In this document: piece by piece, positions 5,473 through 5,797 of the stretch
Numbering within the stretch: the stretch's first letter is position 1
Layout: every line of letters starts with the position of its first letter
Source: Lichenicola sp964249735
Lineage (GTDB): Bacteria; Pseudomonadota; Alphaproteobacteria; Acetobacterales; Acetobacteraceae
NCBI GenBank assembly: GCA_964249735.1
Contig: CAXUDP010000157.1
Location: 1 to 5,797 of the forward strand
Direction: 5' to 3'
DNA length: 5,797 nt
Translations under genes and position numbers: made by a program
Notes under the pieces: model-generated
Told to the model about the DNA's origin: nothing
The model's database searches: none
What the model saw: only the letters and a program-made list of their open reading frames with translations

Positions 5473-5698
5473 CGTCCTTCCTCCGCAGCTCCCGCTGCTC
5501 GCGGGTACGCAGGTCCGGCTCGTCGTCCGGTCCCGCACCGTGTTGCAACCCGAACCGGATCAGGGTGCGGATGCCGCGGGCGCGCTGCAGCCCGAAGTGA
5601 CGGCACCAGTCCGTAAGCCTGGCCAGGTCCTCCTCGCCGATGGTGAAGCTCACCATCCGCTCCTTGCGCTCGTCTGGTGCGTCGCGATCGTCTGCCAT
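5408..5698 (-). CDS. Ribbon-helix-helix-like small protein, first gene of the rtcB operon
   Basis: The 96-residue product has a charged N-terminus, then ERMVSFTI (13-20) as a candidate beta strand. GEEDLARLTDWCRHFGL and RGIRTLIRFGLQHG are candidate helices A and B. This order fits the ribbon-helix-helix DNA-binding fold used by many antitoxins and small repressors, but similarity is weak. Residues 55-96 are polar and Arg-rich (GDRRRR at the end) and overlap rtcB by 65 bp in another frame, so translation may be coupled. The start is uncertain. The ATG at 5698 has no ribosome site (TAAGGAG is 25 nt upstream). ATG 5656 or GTG 5653 follows AAGGAG by 3 or 6 nt and would begin exactly at the RHH strand. 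It may repress its own operon. Confidence 0.6.
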   Translation of the reverse strand: MADDRDAPDERKERMVSFTIGEEDLARLTDWCRHFGLQRARGIRTLIRFGLQHGAGPDDEPDLRTREQRELRRKDDDPSRRYPGGYGPRPGDRRRR

Positions 5699-5714
5699 GA
5701 CGCGACGCTAGGCC

Positions 5715-5775
5715 GTCGGGCAGCTCCTTAATACGTTGATAAGTTATCGACATGCAAGAGGGCTGACACGTCAAT
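5715..5775 (-). promoter_or_regulatory. Candidate promoter and operator of the RHH-rtcB-HD operon
   Basis: On the - strand, TTGACG (5774-5769) or TTGCAT could serve as -35, and TATTAA, 18 nt after TTGCAT, as -10. A perfect GATAA-C-TTATC palindrome (5738-5748) lies between those two boxes, where a repressor would block transcription. TGAC-GT-GTCA-type dyad DNA (5764-5773) overlaps the alternative -35. The region is more A/T-rich than its surroundings. The boxes are weak matches and were picked by eye. Confidence 0.4.
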
Positions 5776-5797
5776 GGTGCGGTTGCGCGTCAAAACG

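Noticed and set aside
5473..5538. Upstream ATG at 5538 for rtcB
   Set aside because: The extension is unlike RtcB, and the ATG at 5472 has a strong GGAGG site.
3472..5616. Very long + strand open frame (714 codons) antisense to rtcB and the HD gene
   Set aside because: It is the mirror frame of two strongly recognised - strand genes in GC-rich DNA. Its translation is His/Ala/Val/Arg-rich with no domain.
5774..5797. ATG with eight open + strand codons running off the window
   Set aside because: It is too short to judge and has no close ribosome site. A divergent gene is possible but unsupported.

Overview
This is a GC-rich window with strong G/C preference at third codon positions. The protein families (a DUF3750-like protein, a short HU, an Ala/Lys/Pro-rich AT-hook protein and an RtcB with an HD partner) suggest an alphaproteobacterium. 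Acetobacteraceae or a relative is a guess from general resemblance; no rRNA or other taxonomic marker is present. I cannot tell chromosome from plasmid.

Layout. (1) Bases 1-835, + strand: the 3' part of a DUF3750-like gene. It is split between two frames by one extra G in a G5 run at 131-135, and its reading frame runs on into repeat DNA. (2) Bases 836-1492: no convincing gene. With the end of region 1, this stretch holds two diverged copies of a ~168-bp direct repeat (691-858 and 1154-1321) and a dense cluster of ATTCCC/GGGAAT motifs, several arranged as palindromes. (3) Bases 1493-2321, + strand: a likely two-gene unit of an HU-family protein and an AT-hook/coiled-coil basic protein, 37 bp apart. 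(4) Bases 2385-2738, - strand: a small winged-helix protein resembling phage or plasmid replication-initiation/DnaD-like domains, convergent with region 3. (5) Bases 2739-3489: about 750 bases with no supportable gene but many inverted repeats, including a perfect 10-bp hairpin with a nearby T6 run on the - strand and a multi-part 16-bp hairpin. (6) Bases 3490-5698, - strand: an apparent three-gene operon of a ribbon-helix-helix-like protein, an RtcB-family RNA ligase and a SpoT/MESH1-like HD phosphohydrolase. Its promoter region holds a GATAA-N-TTATC palindrome.

How the genes may work together. The most interesting unit is the RHH-RtcB-HD operon. The genes are packed tightly: the first two overlap by 65 bp, and the HD gene starts 45 bp after rtcB. 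I infer a self-regulated RNA-repair module in which a small DNA-binding protein controls an RNA ligase and a nucleotide hydrolase. The RtcB keeps its metal ligands and guanylylation histidine but has Met where canonical RtcBs have the C-terminal Lys. The HU/AT-hook pair looks like a separate nucleoid-protein unit.
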